Source: an uncultured Alteromonas sp. (lineage in GTDB: Bacteria > Pseudomonadota > Gammaproteobacteria > Enterobacterales > Alteromonadaceae). Taken from it: a stretch of 64,000 nt of DNA. A program made the position numbers and the translations under genes. The stretch's first letter is position 1. Every line of letters starts with the position of its first letter. This document shows positions 35,793 to 43,961 of the stretch, in pieces. The notes under the pieces are model-generated. The model was not told the DNA's origin and ran no database searches. It saw only the letters and a program-made list of their open reading frames with translations. Location of the stretch: positions 1 through 64,000 of the forward strand of contig NZ_CAJXQY010000001.1 of the NCBI RefSeq assembly GCF_913058315.1, in the 5' to 3' direction.

Positions 35793-37956
35793 GATGATCT
35801 CCTTGTTGAGTGGGGGTTGGTAAATCAGGCGTGTAATTGATGGCTACTTCCGTCAGCTGGCCGCCTGCCAGGTGATACCGCTGATGGGCCATTTGAATGG
35901 TTTCCCGCCGGTGGGCGATAACCACCCGGGTCATGGGTAACCGGGAAAGGTGTGTATTGATGAGCTTTTCACTGTTGGCGTCCAGATGACTGCTGGCCTC
36001 ATCGAGTAACAGCAGTGCCGGTTGCTGATACAGCGCCCGGGCCAGAAACAGGCGTTGGAGTTGGCCGCCACTAAAGTTGCTGCCACCTTCCTGCAGTAGG
36101 GTGTAATACTGCATGGGCAGGCTGGTTATAGTGTTATGCAGGTTTGCCAGTTGGCAGCACTCTATCAGGCGCGGCATATCAAGGTGCTGTTGAAAGCCGC
36201 TGACATTGTCGATAATGGTCCCGGACAGGCACATATCATCCTGCATGACAGCGCTAATTCGCTGGCTCGGGTCGCGGCTGTTCAGCGGTTTATTGTCAAT
36301 CAGAACCTGGCCTGCGGTGACTGGAAGTAAACCGGTCAGGCATTTTGCCAGGCTTGATTTGCCGCTGCCGCTCACCCCGGTTATCACCACCATTTCTCCC
36401 GGGGGGACTGTCAGGTTCAAATGTTCGAAAAGCAGTGGCTGACCCTGGTAGCCAAAGCTTACATCATGCAGAGACAGTTTGTGCGCTACCGGTAAGCTGG
36501 CCACCGGACTCGTCGATGCGGCAGCCAGTGAGTCAAAAGCCACCGGTGTTTGAACAATATCTGCCAGTCTGTCGAGATGGAGTCGCAATAAACGCCACTG
36601 AAGCAATTGCTCTAACAGGCCGTGGATTGCCGTGTTAAAGCGGTTTTTATAACTGGTAAATGCGTAAAGCATACCCACGGTAAATGCCTGCTCCATTACC
36701 AGCGACGCGGCAAGATAAACCACCAGCAGGTTTTCAAGACCAAACAACAACAGGTGAACAATACTGAATCCCATTTCCCAGCGGCGTAAGCGAATATCCC
36801 GGTTCAATGTATCGGTCAGTAAATGCTGCCAGCCGTGCAGACGAAAGGACTCCAGCTTGAGCATTCTGATTGACTGAATGCCACGCAGTGTTTCAATAAA
36901 GTGGCTGTTTTCCTTCGCAGCACAGGTAATTTTTTCTTGCTGCAAGCGCTGCACGGGGCCAAGCAAAATTAACCGTAAAGCCAGAAAAATCAGCGCGACG
37001 CCTACTACAACAAGCATTAGCTTAATGCTGTACAGTGCCATCAAAACCAGTGTACATAGTAAGATGAGCGTATCTAAAATAAGCGCGACTATGCCCTGAC
37101 TGATAAACCGCCTGACTTCCTGCAAGCTGCCAAAGCGCGCCACCATATCGCCAATATGACGTTGTGAAAAATAACTGAAGGGCAGCCGGATTAAATGAGT
37201 AAAGACATTCACCGACAACTGCTGAGCAAGGTGTCCGGACATCGAGATGCCGGTAGTCTGGCGGGTGAGGTTGGTAATCGCCTCTACCACCATCAGCAGA
37301 AAGAAACCCAGAAACAGTACATTGAGTAGCGAGGCATCGTTATTGACGATGACGGAGTCGATCACCAGTTGCATGTAGTAGGGCGAAGCCAAAGCGAAAC
37401 ATTGCAACAGCAGAGACAACATAAACAGCACCAGTAAGGAACGCTTAATACCAATAATTCGCTGCCATAACTGGCTGAGCTTAAGCGGCTGACGCAGATT
37501 TTGTGGGGTAAAGTTACTGCCTGGCTGCAACTCAAGGGCTATGCCGGTAAATGCATCACTCACCTGTGGCCAGGTAAGGCGACGTTTGCCGCAGGCCGGG
37601 TCCTGGATTTCAACGCCGTTGGTTGTCACTTTTGTCAATACTACGAAGTGCTGCATATTCCAGTGCAGAATACAGGGCAGTTGCAGGTCGGCCATATCTT
37701 CGGGTTCCAGCTTCAGTGCCCGGCTGTTGAGATTCAGTGAATGGGCAAAATCAATCAGCTGTTTAAGGTTAGCGCCTTGCTGGCTGAAAGCGCGCATGCT
37801 ACGCAGTTTTGCCAGGTCTATATTTAGTCCGTGATACCCCGCCACCATGGCTATACAGGCCAGTCCGCATTCCGCGTTTTCTGCTTGCAGAACCTGTGGG
37901 GTGGCGCGTCGCCAGTTGAGTTGCAATGGCAATTTGAACAGCGTTGCGGTGCTCAT
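35785..37956 (-). CDS. Peptidase-containing ABC transporter (C39, bacteriocin-type)
   Basis: A 723-residue transporter that clips and exports peptides. The N-terminal C39 peptidase (about 15-145) keeps its catalytic Cys (QAENAECGLACIAMVAGYHG), His (HWNMQHFVVL) and Asp (QDPA). A six-helix membrane domain follows (about 165-440), then an ATPase with Walker A TGVSGSGKSSLAK, signature FSGGQLQRLFLARAL and Walker B LLLLDEASSHLD. Such proteins cut after a Gly-Gly leader. Its start overlaps the HlyD gene by 4 bases, so the two make a two-part inner-membrane exporter. No leader peptide gene is visible nearby. Confidence 0.94.
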   Translation of the reverse strand: MSTATLFKLPLQLNWRRATPQVLQAENAECGLACIAMVAGYHGLNIDLAKLRSMRAFSQQGANLKQLIDFAHSLNLNSRALKLEPEDMADLQLPCILHWNMQHFVVLTKVTTNGVEIQDPACGKRRLTWPQVSDAFTGIALELQPGSNFTPQNLRQPLKLSQLWQRIIGIKRSLLVLFMLSLLLQCFALASPYYMQLVIDSVIVNNDASLLNVLFLGFFLLMVVEAITNLTRQTTGISMSGHLAQQLSVNVFTHLIRLPFSYFSQRHIGDMVARFGSLQEVRRFISQGIVALILDTLILLCTLVLMALYSIKLMLVVVGVALIFLALRLILLGPVQRLQQEKITCAAKENSHFIETLRGIQSIRMLKLESFRLHGWQHLLTDTLNRDIRLRRWEMGFSIVHLLLFGLENLLVVYLAASLVMEQAFTVGMLYAFTSYKNRFNTAIHGLLEQLLQWRLLRLHLDRLADIVQTPVAFDSLAAASTSPVASLPVAHKLSLHDVSFGYQGQPLLFEHLNLTVPPGEMVVITGVSGSGKSSLAKCLTGLLPVTAGQVLIDNKPLNSRDPSQRISAVMQDDMCLSGTIIDNVSGFQQHLDMPRLIECCQLANLHNTITSLPMQYYTLLQEGGSNFSGGQLQRLFLARALYQQPALLLLDEASSHLDANSEKLINTHLSRLPMTRVVIAHRRETIQMAHQRYHLAGGQLTEVAINYTPDLPTPTQQGDHHV

Positions 37957-39221
37957 AGCAGGCCTCCGCGTAATTTATAAAGTGGTTCGAATAGCCATTG
38001 CATCAGATTGCGTTCACGTATCGCTATTTCAGCCGCAAAGGTCATCCCGGCGCGCAGCGCAATGCGTTGGTTAAAATGCTCAATGCTGGTGGCTTGCAGA
38101 GTGGCCCTGGCCAGATAAACGGGGGTATTTACGGTTAAGGGTTTTTGCGCTACCTCCTGAGGCAGCAACAGATGTGCAGAGACTGAATCGACGGTTGCCT
38201 TATAGGTTCCAAACTGCGTATGGGGAAACGCATCGTAGCGTAAACTGATGGATTGCCCTGCTGATATCTGGCCCGCCGCCGCCACCGGAATTAACAGTTG
38301 GGCAGTTACTTCGGCATTCAGTGGCATGAGTGACAGAAGCGGCACACTAGTTTGCGTGCGTTGTCCTGGTTTCGCATTCAGGTTGGTTACCCTGCCGTCA
38401 GCGGCTGCAACAATAATAACCTCGCGCTGACTGTACTGCTGATCGAGGCTTTTCTGAAGTTCACTGATTTGGTTTTCAATGTTCAGTAGCTGCAGTTGAT
38501 GGGAGTGTTCCGCTTCGCTAAGTGCAAACTGGTTGTCTTCGATGGCTTGTAATGTGCCAATCCATTCACGCTCCAGGCGCTGGCGCTGATAGGTTTCGTC
38601 GATACGCTGAGTGTTTAGCGACTGTAGCTGTTGCTGGCTCGAAAACCCCTGCTGGGTTAATGCTGCGACAGACTCAATTTGCTTGTTCAGCAATGTCATT
38701 TTTTCATCCAGCAATTGGCGCATTGCCCCAAGACGGGCATGATCTTCCGTCAGTCGGGATCCGGTTTTGTTTAAACGTTGTTGCTGAGTAACGAAACCTT
38801 TCTCGGTAAGTGAGTACTGACTTTTAAGGCGCGCTATCTGGCTGGCCAGTTCCTCAATAAGGGCATCATTGATACTCTGGCCGTTATGAAAAATGGCGTC
38901 ACGGGTGAGTCTGATTAGGGGCGTGCCTTTTTTTACCCGGGCGTTTTCGCTAACTAACACGTTGCTGACAATAGCGCCGGAAGCCGGTCCGTATACGGGG
39001 GTAATGCCATTTGCCGGTTCCAGCCAGCCGGTGACCGTTTGGGTGTAGGTATAGCGCCCGGTCAGTAACCAACTCATTACGCCTATTAACCAGCTGCACA
39101 GCAGCACGGTAATAACAAGCGTAGGAAGCCTGGGTTTAAGTAATATCGAGCCATCGATTTTTTGCTGCTGTGAAACGACGGCCTGTTGGCGAAATAATGT
39201 TTGGCTTTGCATGGCGTCCAT
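37953..39221 (-). CDS. HlyD-family membrane fusion protein
   Basis: A periplasmic adaptor of about 422 residues that links the ABC exporter to an outer-membrane channel. It begins with a short cytoplasmic part (LFRQQAVVSQQQKIDGSILLKP), then one membrane helix (LVITVLLCSWLIGVMSWLL) and a biotinyl-lipoyl-like piece (GPASGAIVSNVLVSENARVKKGTPLI). A long coiled coil (about 115-265) and a beta-barrel domain follow. The ORF track begins at TTG 39383. Family similarity starts near MDAMQSQTLFRQ, so ATG 39221 (or 39212) is preferred, without a clear ribosome binding site. It is the first gene of the exporter operon. Confidence 0.85.
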   Translation of the reverse strand: MDAMQSQTLFRQQAVVSQQQKIDGSILLKPRLPTLVITVLLCSWLIGVMSWLLTGRYTYTQTVTGWLEPANGITPVYGPASGAIVSNVLVSENARVKKGTPLIRLTRDAIFHNGQSINDALIEELASQIARLKSQYSLTEKGFVTQQQRLNKTGSRLTEDHARLGAMRQLLDEKMTLLNKQIESVAALTQQGFSSQQQLQSLNTQRIDETYQRQRLEREWIGTLQAIEDNQFALSEAEHSHQLQLLNIENQISELQKSLDQQYSQREVIIVAAADGRVTNLNAKPGQRTQTSVPLLSLMPLNAEVTAQLLIPVAAAGQISAGQSISLRYDAFPHTQFGTYKATVDSVSAHLLLPQEVAQKPLTVNTPVYLARATLQATSIEHFNQRIALRAGMTFAAEIAIRERNLMQWLFEPLYKLRGGLL

Positions 39222-39485
39222 TCCGGCTGTGGGTGATGATTCAACCTTATGACCGAAGACGCTGAACCACGGTGAAAGCCAGGCCGGGTGGGCTTTTTGA
39301 GGGGACGATGGATAGCAGGTGTCCCAAATAGTCAGGGCCTGGCTCATTTGTGCAGGACTGGTCTGCCTGTTGTGGCAGGTCAAAGGCAGGCTGACGTTGG
39401 CTTTCCTAAACCGGATTGTTAATATATTGTGGTTGGCAAAGAAAGCTCTACACTTGATGTATGTTTTGCCAAGGAAGCCGTAGTT

Positions 39486-41030
39486 ATGTTTATTCCCAGT
39501 ATTTTACTCCGCCAGTTGTACACCCATGGAAGCCTTACTCAAACCGAAGACGGCTTGCAGTTTATGCTTAAAAACCGGCTTAAAGATGCCGTGCTCAAGC
39601 AGGTCGACAGTATTGCCATTGACGGAGAAGTCATTGCGCCTGAAAACGTTACGCTGCAGGTTGGCCCCGAGCAAATCATGTCGATGGCAGAGCTTAACGA
39701 AAGCGGTGAAGTGCCTTTTGCACTCAAGCAGGCCATTACGGTTTATCTAAATAAAACCCTGCCGGTGAGCCCGGAAAAGCATACTATCGAGCTGGTGTTC
39801 AGGGCCTCACCTTTCGGCAAACTTAAATTCAGTGTGGAAGATAATGTGTCGGCGCCGAATCTGGCCGAGGGCCATATTCCCCGCGATCCTCACGATGACT
39901 ACGCACCGGGCATTATTGAAAAGCGCCAGAAGTTTTTTGAGCACTTCTCCGGCGCCAACATCCACCATGTTGGTCAGTATTCGATTGATCCAAACACTTT
40001 ACGAGGCAATGTAGAGCATTTCATCGGGGTTGCTCAGGTGCCAATTGGTATGGCTGGCCCGGTTACTATTGATGGCGAACATGCCAAGGGCGACTTTGTG
40101 ATCCCGCTGGCCACTACTGAGGGCACTTTGGTTGCCTCTTATAACCGCGGTATGAAGCTGCTCAATATGAGTGGGGGGATTAAATCCACCGTGGTGGACG
40201 ATGCCATGCAACGCGCCCCGGTATTTGTATTTTCCGATGCCCGCGGCGCACGGGATTTCGTTGCCTGGGTAAACGAGAACATCGACAAAATTCGTGAGGA
40301 AGCCGAAGCCACCTCATCCATTGCCAAGCTCACTTATATTGATAGTTTCCTGTCTACCAAGTTTGCCTTTTTGCGCTTCAATTACCGTACCGGTGATGCG
40401 GCCGGACAAAACATGGTGGGGCGCGCTACGTTTGCCGCCTGTGGCTGGATCCTCGATCATTACGAGGGTATCGAGAACTTCTATCTGGAGTCGAACTTCG
40501 CTACCGATAAAAAAGCCTCGCAAATTAATATTATGCGTACCCGGGGTAAACGGGTCATTGCCGAGGCCACTATTAAGCGTGAGCATTTGCTGTCGGTTAT
40601 GCGGGTGGACCCTAAACAGATTGATTACCATAGCCGCGTGGCGGGGGTAGGATCGTTTTTATCCGGGGTCAATAATACCGGATTGCATTCGCCCAATGGC
40701 ATCACCGCGATGTTTATTGCCACCGGGCAGGATGTTGCCAATGTCTCTGAGTCATCAGCCGGTATTATGTACTCGGAGCTGACCGATGAAGGTGATCTGT
40801 ATATCTCACTGACCATTCCATCGCTGATTGTGGCGACCTACGGTGGTGGCACCGGTATAGGCACTCAGCGTGAGTGTCTGGAATTACTGGGCTGTTATGG
40901 CCGGGACAGAGTGTACAAGTTTGCCGAAATTGTTGGCGCGGTGGCTCTGGCCGGGGAGATCTCACTGGCCTCGGCGATCTCTAGTTCCGACTGGGTATCC
41001 TCCCACGAGCAGTATGGCCGTAACCGGTAA
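39486..41030 (+). CDS. Hydroxymethylglutaryl-CoA reductase, class I type
   Basis: A 514-residue HMG-CoA reductase. Class I motifs are visible: FIGVAQVPIGMAGPV, the catalytic Glu in TTEGTLVASYNRG, Lys in the DKK of FATDKKASQIN, Asp in ATGQDVANVSESS, TYGGGTGIGTQRECLELLG, and the terminal His in SSHEQYGR. The enzyme reduces HMG-CoA to mevalonate with NADPH. Most gammaproteobacteria make isoprenoids by the MEP route, although some Vibrio also carry this gene. No other mevalonate gene is in the window. ATG 39486, with AAGGAA upstream, is preferred to GTG 39429. Confidence 0.93.
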   Translation: MFIPSILLRQLYTHGSLTQTEDGLQFMLKNRLKDAVLKQVDSIAIDGEVIAPENVTLQVGPEQIMSMAELNESGEVPFALKQAITVYLNKTLPVSPEKHTIELVFRASPFGKLKFSVEDNVSAPNLAEGHIPRDPHDDYAPGIIEKRQKFFEHFSGANIHHVGQYSIDPNTLRGNVEHFIGVAQVPIGMAGPVTIDGEHAKGDFVIPLATTEGTLVASYNRGMKLLNMSGGIKSTVVDDAMQRAPVFVFSDARGARDFVAWVNENIDKIREEAEATSSIAKLTYIDSFLSTKFAFLRFNYRTGDAAGQNMVGRATFAACGWILDHYEGIENFYLESNFATDKKASQINIMRTRGKRVIAEATIKREHLLSVMRVDPKQIDYHSRVAGVGSFLSGVNNTGLHSPNGITAMFIATGQDVANVSESSAGIMYSELTDEGDLYISLTIPSLIVATYGGGTGIGTQRECLELLGCYGRDRVYKFAEIVGAVALAGEISLASAISSSDWVSSHEQYGRNR

Positions 41031-41136
41031 TTTGTCTGGTGCTGATCAGGAGGGCTTGCCTTCCTGGTTGGCCTTATTTTCCCGCGAAAACGATCCGAAC
41101 ACCCCGTCTTCGGCGTTAAAAAGGTAACTAAACTCA

Positions 41137-41718
41137 ATGGTTATCACGATGAATGACAATAAGGCTCGCTGGTCTTTCCCTTTCCGGGGAGTGCTGGTGT
41201 TTTTATTTTGCGCCTGGCTAGCCGGCTGTGCCAGCAACAAACCACAAATCAAAATGCGCGAAGAAACTCACTTCGCCGCGCTGAAAACCTTTTATGTTCA
41301 GCCACCGCTTAACTCATTTAACCCCACCCTGGAGCAGCATATGGCGTCGACCATCACTACTGTGTTGCAAGGCAAGGGGCTGACCGCGGCAGGCGAAGAC
41401 GAAGCCGATATAAAAGTGGGCTTTTTTCCCTCCAGCCGGGTGGAAGAAGGGGGCTCATCGGTCAGTATCGGGCTTGGCACCGGCGTGTTTGGCCGTTCTG
41501 GTGGAATATCACTGGGCAGCATCTTTAGCGTGCCGGTGGGTGAACAGGTCACTGAGTATCAGAATCTGCAGATTGAAGTGGTGCAGGACGGTGAGTTTAT
41601 CTATAGCGCTGCCGGTAGCGCCGAGCTGGAAGCTAACGACAGCATAAGTGTGCAGCAGGCATTATCGGAACTGGTCGTTACATTGCTGCAGCCTTTCCCC
41701 GCCAACCGGTCAAACTAG
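41137..41718 (+). CDS. DUF4136 lipoprotein
   Basis: A 193-residue predicted lipoprotein. The signal peptide ends in lipobox LAGC (Cys about 31), followed by a DUF4136-type domain: FAALKTFYVQPP, EQHMASTITTVLQGKGL, DIKVGFF and a glycine-rich stretch SIGLGTGVFGRSGG. The function of the family is unknown; it is common in gammaproteobacterial envelopes. It stands alone about 100 bases after HMG-CoA reductase. The start is either 41137 or the ATG four codons later (41149). Confidence 0.82.
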   Translation: MVITMNDNKARWSFPFRGVLVFLFCAWLAGCASNKPQIKMREETHFAALKTFYVQPPLNSFNPTLEQHMASTITTVLQGKGLTAAGEDEADIKVGFFPSSRVEEGGSSVSIGLGTGVFGRSGGISLGSIFSVPVGEQVTEYQNLQIEVVQDGEFIYSAAGSAELEANDSISVQQALSELVVTLLQPFPANRSN

Positions 41719-41813
41719 CTGCGAAGTGTCAGAATCGCACGGCCAGTGGGATTGTTAAAGTGTGTTTAGTCCCCAGATTTATACATCGATTCATAATTAG
41801 ATGAGGGCACCTT

Positions 41814-42341
41814 ATGACACGTCATTTTGAACAGGCCGAAGGCTTGTACGAACAAAAAGATCCGGCCACCGACGGTTTTGTATTTAATCAGACTATGTTA
41901 CGTATAGCGGATCCGGTTCGTTCGCTGGATTTTTACACCCGGGTTATGGGCATGACCTTGCTGAGAAAACTGGATTTTCCGGAAATGAAATTCAGTTTGT
42001 ATTTTCTCACCACTGGCGAGGATTTCTCTGATATCAGCGAAGATCAGGCACAGCGCACGGCACAAACCTTTGGCCGTCCGGCAATGCTCGAATTAACCTA
42101 CAACTGGGGGGATACCGCCGAGTCTACCCGTTATCACAACGGTAACAGCGATCCCCGTGGTTTTGGTCATATTGGTTTTCATGTACCGGATCTGCAAGGG
42201 GCGTGTCAGCGCTTTGAGGAGCTGGGCGTTGAATTTCAGAAGCGTCTTGAAGACGGCAGTATGAATAATCTCGCGTTCATTAAAGATCCCGACGGTTACT
42301 GGATTGAGATCTTTGATGCTAACGGCATGGCCGGCAAATAG
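41814..42341 (+). CDS. gloA: Lactoylglutathione lyase (glyoxalase I)
   Basis: A 175-residue glyoxalase I that converts the methylglyoxal-glutathione adduct to S-lactoylglutathione. Two VOC halves are visible. [24 protein letters not shown] carries the first metal ligand region, MLELTYNWG holds a Glu ligand, and [11 protein letters not shown] and [13 protein letters not shown] hold the later His and Glu. The length and the extended N-terminus are those of the eukaryote-like, Zn-type enzymes rather than the short E. coli GloA. It is a single gene with no clear operon partner. Confidence 0.94.
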   Translation: MTRHFEQAEGLYEQKDPATDGFVFNQTMLRIADPVRSLDFYTRVMGMTLLRKLDFPEMKFSLYFLTTGEDFSDISEDQAQRTAQTFGRPAMLELTYNWGDTAESTRYHNGNSDPRGFGHIGFHVPDLQGACQRFEELGVEFQKRLEDGSMNNLAFIKDPDGYWIEIFDANGMAGK

Positions 42342-42398
42342 CGGTTTAAGTCCGGCTCATGGGAGGGAAACCTCATCCTCCTGTGGGCTGGTGAATGA

Positions 42399-43292
42399 CT
42401 AGTTTTCCTGAAATGCTGCATAGATGGCCTCTACCACACCGGTATATCTGGCGGGCAGGGCGCGGTAACGGGAACGCAGCAGGTAAAGTGGTTCAGAAAC
42501 GGTTGTAGCTGAGGGGTATACCGCAATGCTGCCTCCGTGGCCGGCAAACTTCTCCACACTGGCTGGTAATACAGTAAAGCCGACTCCCGCACTCACCGGC
42601 AATAGTATTTGCGATAGCTGGTTAACGTAACCGGTGCGGTTTAGTTTGGGTACCTCAAGGCTGGCCAGCTCTTGTTCGCCACAATGATCGCAATAAAGCT
42701 GCAAGTAGTGGGCGGCATCCGGGTGATCAATCAGCCCGAGTTGACGAAGCGTTGCACTAATATCGGTGAAATCATTAATCGTAGCGGGTAAGAACAAGCT
42801 TAATGCTTCTTCTGCCAGATAGTCTGCACTGAGGGATTCATCCGCCGGTGTATGTGTCACAATGCCAATATCAATAGCCCCCTGTTTCAAACAGTTCACG
42901 ATGCGATGCCGGGGAGCGACTTCCAGGTGAATTGCCAAAGCAGGGTGTTGGGCCTGCAAGGCGGTGAGCTTTGGATATATTCGCAGGGCCACAGCGCCTG
43001 AGCAGGCAATGGTGCAGCGCCCCGAATGGGGCTCATCAAATTTTAACTGTTCGAGAAACTGCTGTTGTCTGGCTTCGTCTTGTTTGGCATAGCGGTAAAC
43101 CTGCCGCCCCTGTTCGGTGAGTTCAATGCCCTTTCCTAACCGAACCAGTAATTCGCACTCGCAGCTTTGCTCCAGCTTTTTCACATGCTGGCTAACACCG
43201 GGTTGAGTCATAAACAACCGCTCTGCGGTGTTGGTGAAGCTGCCAGTTTCCGCCAGGGTTATAAAGGTTTTAAGGTGTTTGGGATTCAGCAT
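42399..43292 (-). CDS. LysR-family transcriptional regulator
   Basis: A 297-residue LysR-type regulator. The N-terminal winged HTH is clear (LKTFITLAETGSFTNTAERLFMTQPGVSQHVKKLEQ, about 5-40), followed by a periplasmic-binding-like effector domain (GRCTIACSGAVALRIYPKL onward). ATG 43292 is used because the ORF track's TTG start adds only a short extension. It is divergent from a VOC-family gene with 99 bases between start codons, and an AT-rich inverted repeat sits in that gap, the usual layout for a LysR regulator and its target. Confidence 0.92.
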   Translation of the reverse strand: MLNPKHLKTFITLAETGSFTNTAERLFMTQPGVSQHVKKLEQSCECELLVRLGKGIELTEQGRQVYRYAKQDEARQQQFLEQLKFDEPHSGRCTIACSGAVALRIYPKLTALQAQHPALAIHLEVAPRHRIVNCLKQGAIDIGIVTHTPADESLSADYLAEEALSLFLPATINDFTDISATLRQLGLIDHPDAAHYLQLYCDHCGEQELASLEVPKLNRTGYVNQLSQILLPVSAGVGFTVLPASVEKFAGHGGSIAVYPSATTVSEPLYLLRSRYRALPARYTGVVEAIYAAFQEN

Positions 43293-43305
43293 ATTATAAA
43301 TATAA

Positions 43306-43332
43306 ATTATCAATTTAAGAAAATATGATAAT
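43306..43332. promoter_or_regulatory. Candidate LysR operator
   Basis: Perfect inverted repeat ATTATCA-N13-TGATAAT between the divergent LysR and VOC genes, 14 bases above the LysR ATG and 59 before the VOC ATG. LysR-type sites are often T-N11-A dyads in such gaps. Confidence 0.55.
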
Positions 43333-43391
43333 TTTATGTTTTGGTTATGTCCAGTTACTCTGACGCCATCGTCATCACTCAGGAGTTAACC

Positions 43392-43907
43392 ATGACAGAC
43401 AATAGTCAAAAACCTTACCCTCGCACTTTTTCGCATCTCGGTATTTCAGTACCAGACCTGGACGCTGCCGTTAAATTCTACACCGAGGTCCTCGGCTGGT
43501 ATCTCATTATGAAACCCACCGAAATTGTTGAAGATACCTCAGCCATTGGTGAGATGTGCACCGATGTGTTTGGTGCGGGATGGGAGAAGTTTCGCATTGC
43601 GCATTTATCCACGGGTGACCGGGTTGGTGTGGAAATTTTTGAATTTAAGGATCAGCAAAATCCGGAGAATAATTTTGAGTACTGGAAAACCGGTATTTTC
43701 CATTTCTGTGTACAAGACCCGGATGTGGAAGGACTGGCAGAACGAATTGTGGCTGCCGGTGGTAAAAAGCGCATGAAAGCGCCGCGGTATTATTATCCGG
43801 GTGAGAAGCCCTACCGCATGATTTATATGGAAGATCCGTTTGGTAATATTCTGGAGATCTACAGCCATAGCTACGAGCTGCACTATGCCAGTGGTGCTTA
43901 TCAATAG
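43392..43907 (+). CDS. VOC-family (glyoxalase/dioxygenase-like) protein
   Basis: A 171-residue vicinal-oxygen-chelate protein. The metal-ligand positions look present: FSHLGISVPDLDAAVKFYTEVLGW (His), FEF/EIFEF (Glu), TGIFHFCVQDPD (His) and MEDPFGNILEIYSHSYEL (Glu). Members are lyases, dioxygenases or fosfomycin-type transferases, and the specific reaction cannot be told. ATG 43392 has AGGAG six bases upstream, so the ORF track's upstream start is rejected. Its divergent LysR neighbour probably controls it. Confidence 0.85.
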   Translation: MTDNSQKPYPRTFSHLGISVPDLDAAVKFYTEVLGWYLIMKPTEIVEDTSAIGEMCTDVFGAGWEKFRIAHLSTGDRVGVEIFEFKDQQNPENNFEYWKTGIFHFCVQDPDVEGLAERIVAAGGKKRMKAPRYYYPGEKPYRMIYMEDPFGNILEIYSHSYELHYASGAYQ

Positions 43908-43927
43908 GTTGTTAAAGGCATAAAGGA

Positions 43928-43955
43928 AAAAGCCGGAACATAGGTTCCGGCTTTT
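43928..43955. terminator. Bidirectional terminator between convergent genes
   Basis: Perfect 12-base stem AAAAGCCGGAAC / GTTCCGGCTTTT with an ATAG loop, between the VOC gene and the convergent amidohydrolase gene. Confidence 0.9.
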
Positions 43956-43961
43956 GGGTTT

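Noticed and set aside
39222-39383. N-terminal extension of the HlyD ORF as a Gly-Gly leader peptide
   Set aside because: The frame begins with TTG, has no double-glycine site and no family similarity; it reads as untranslated leader.
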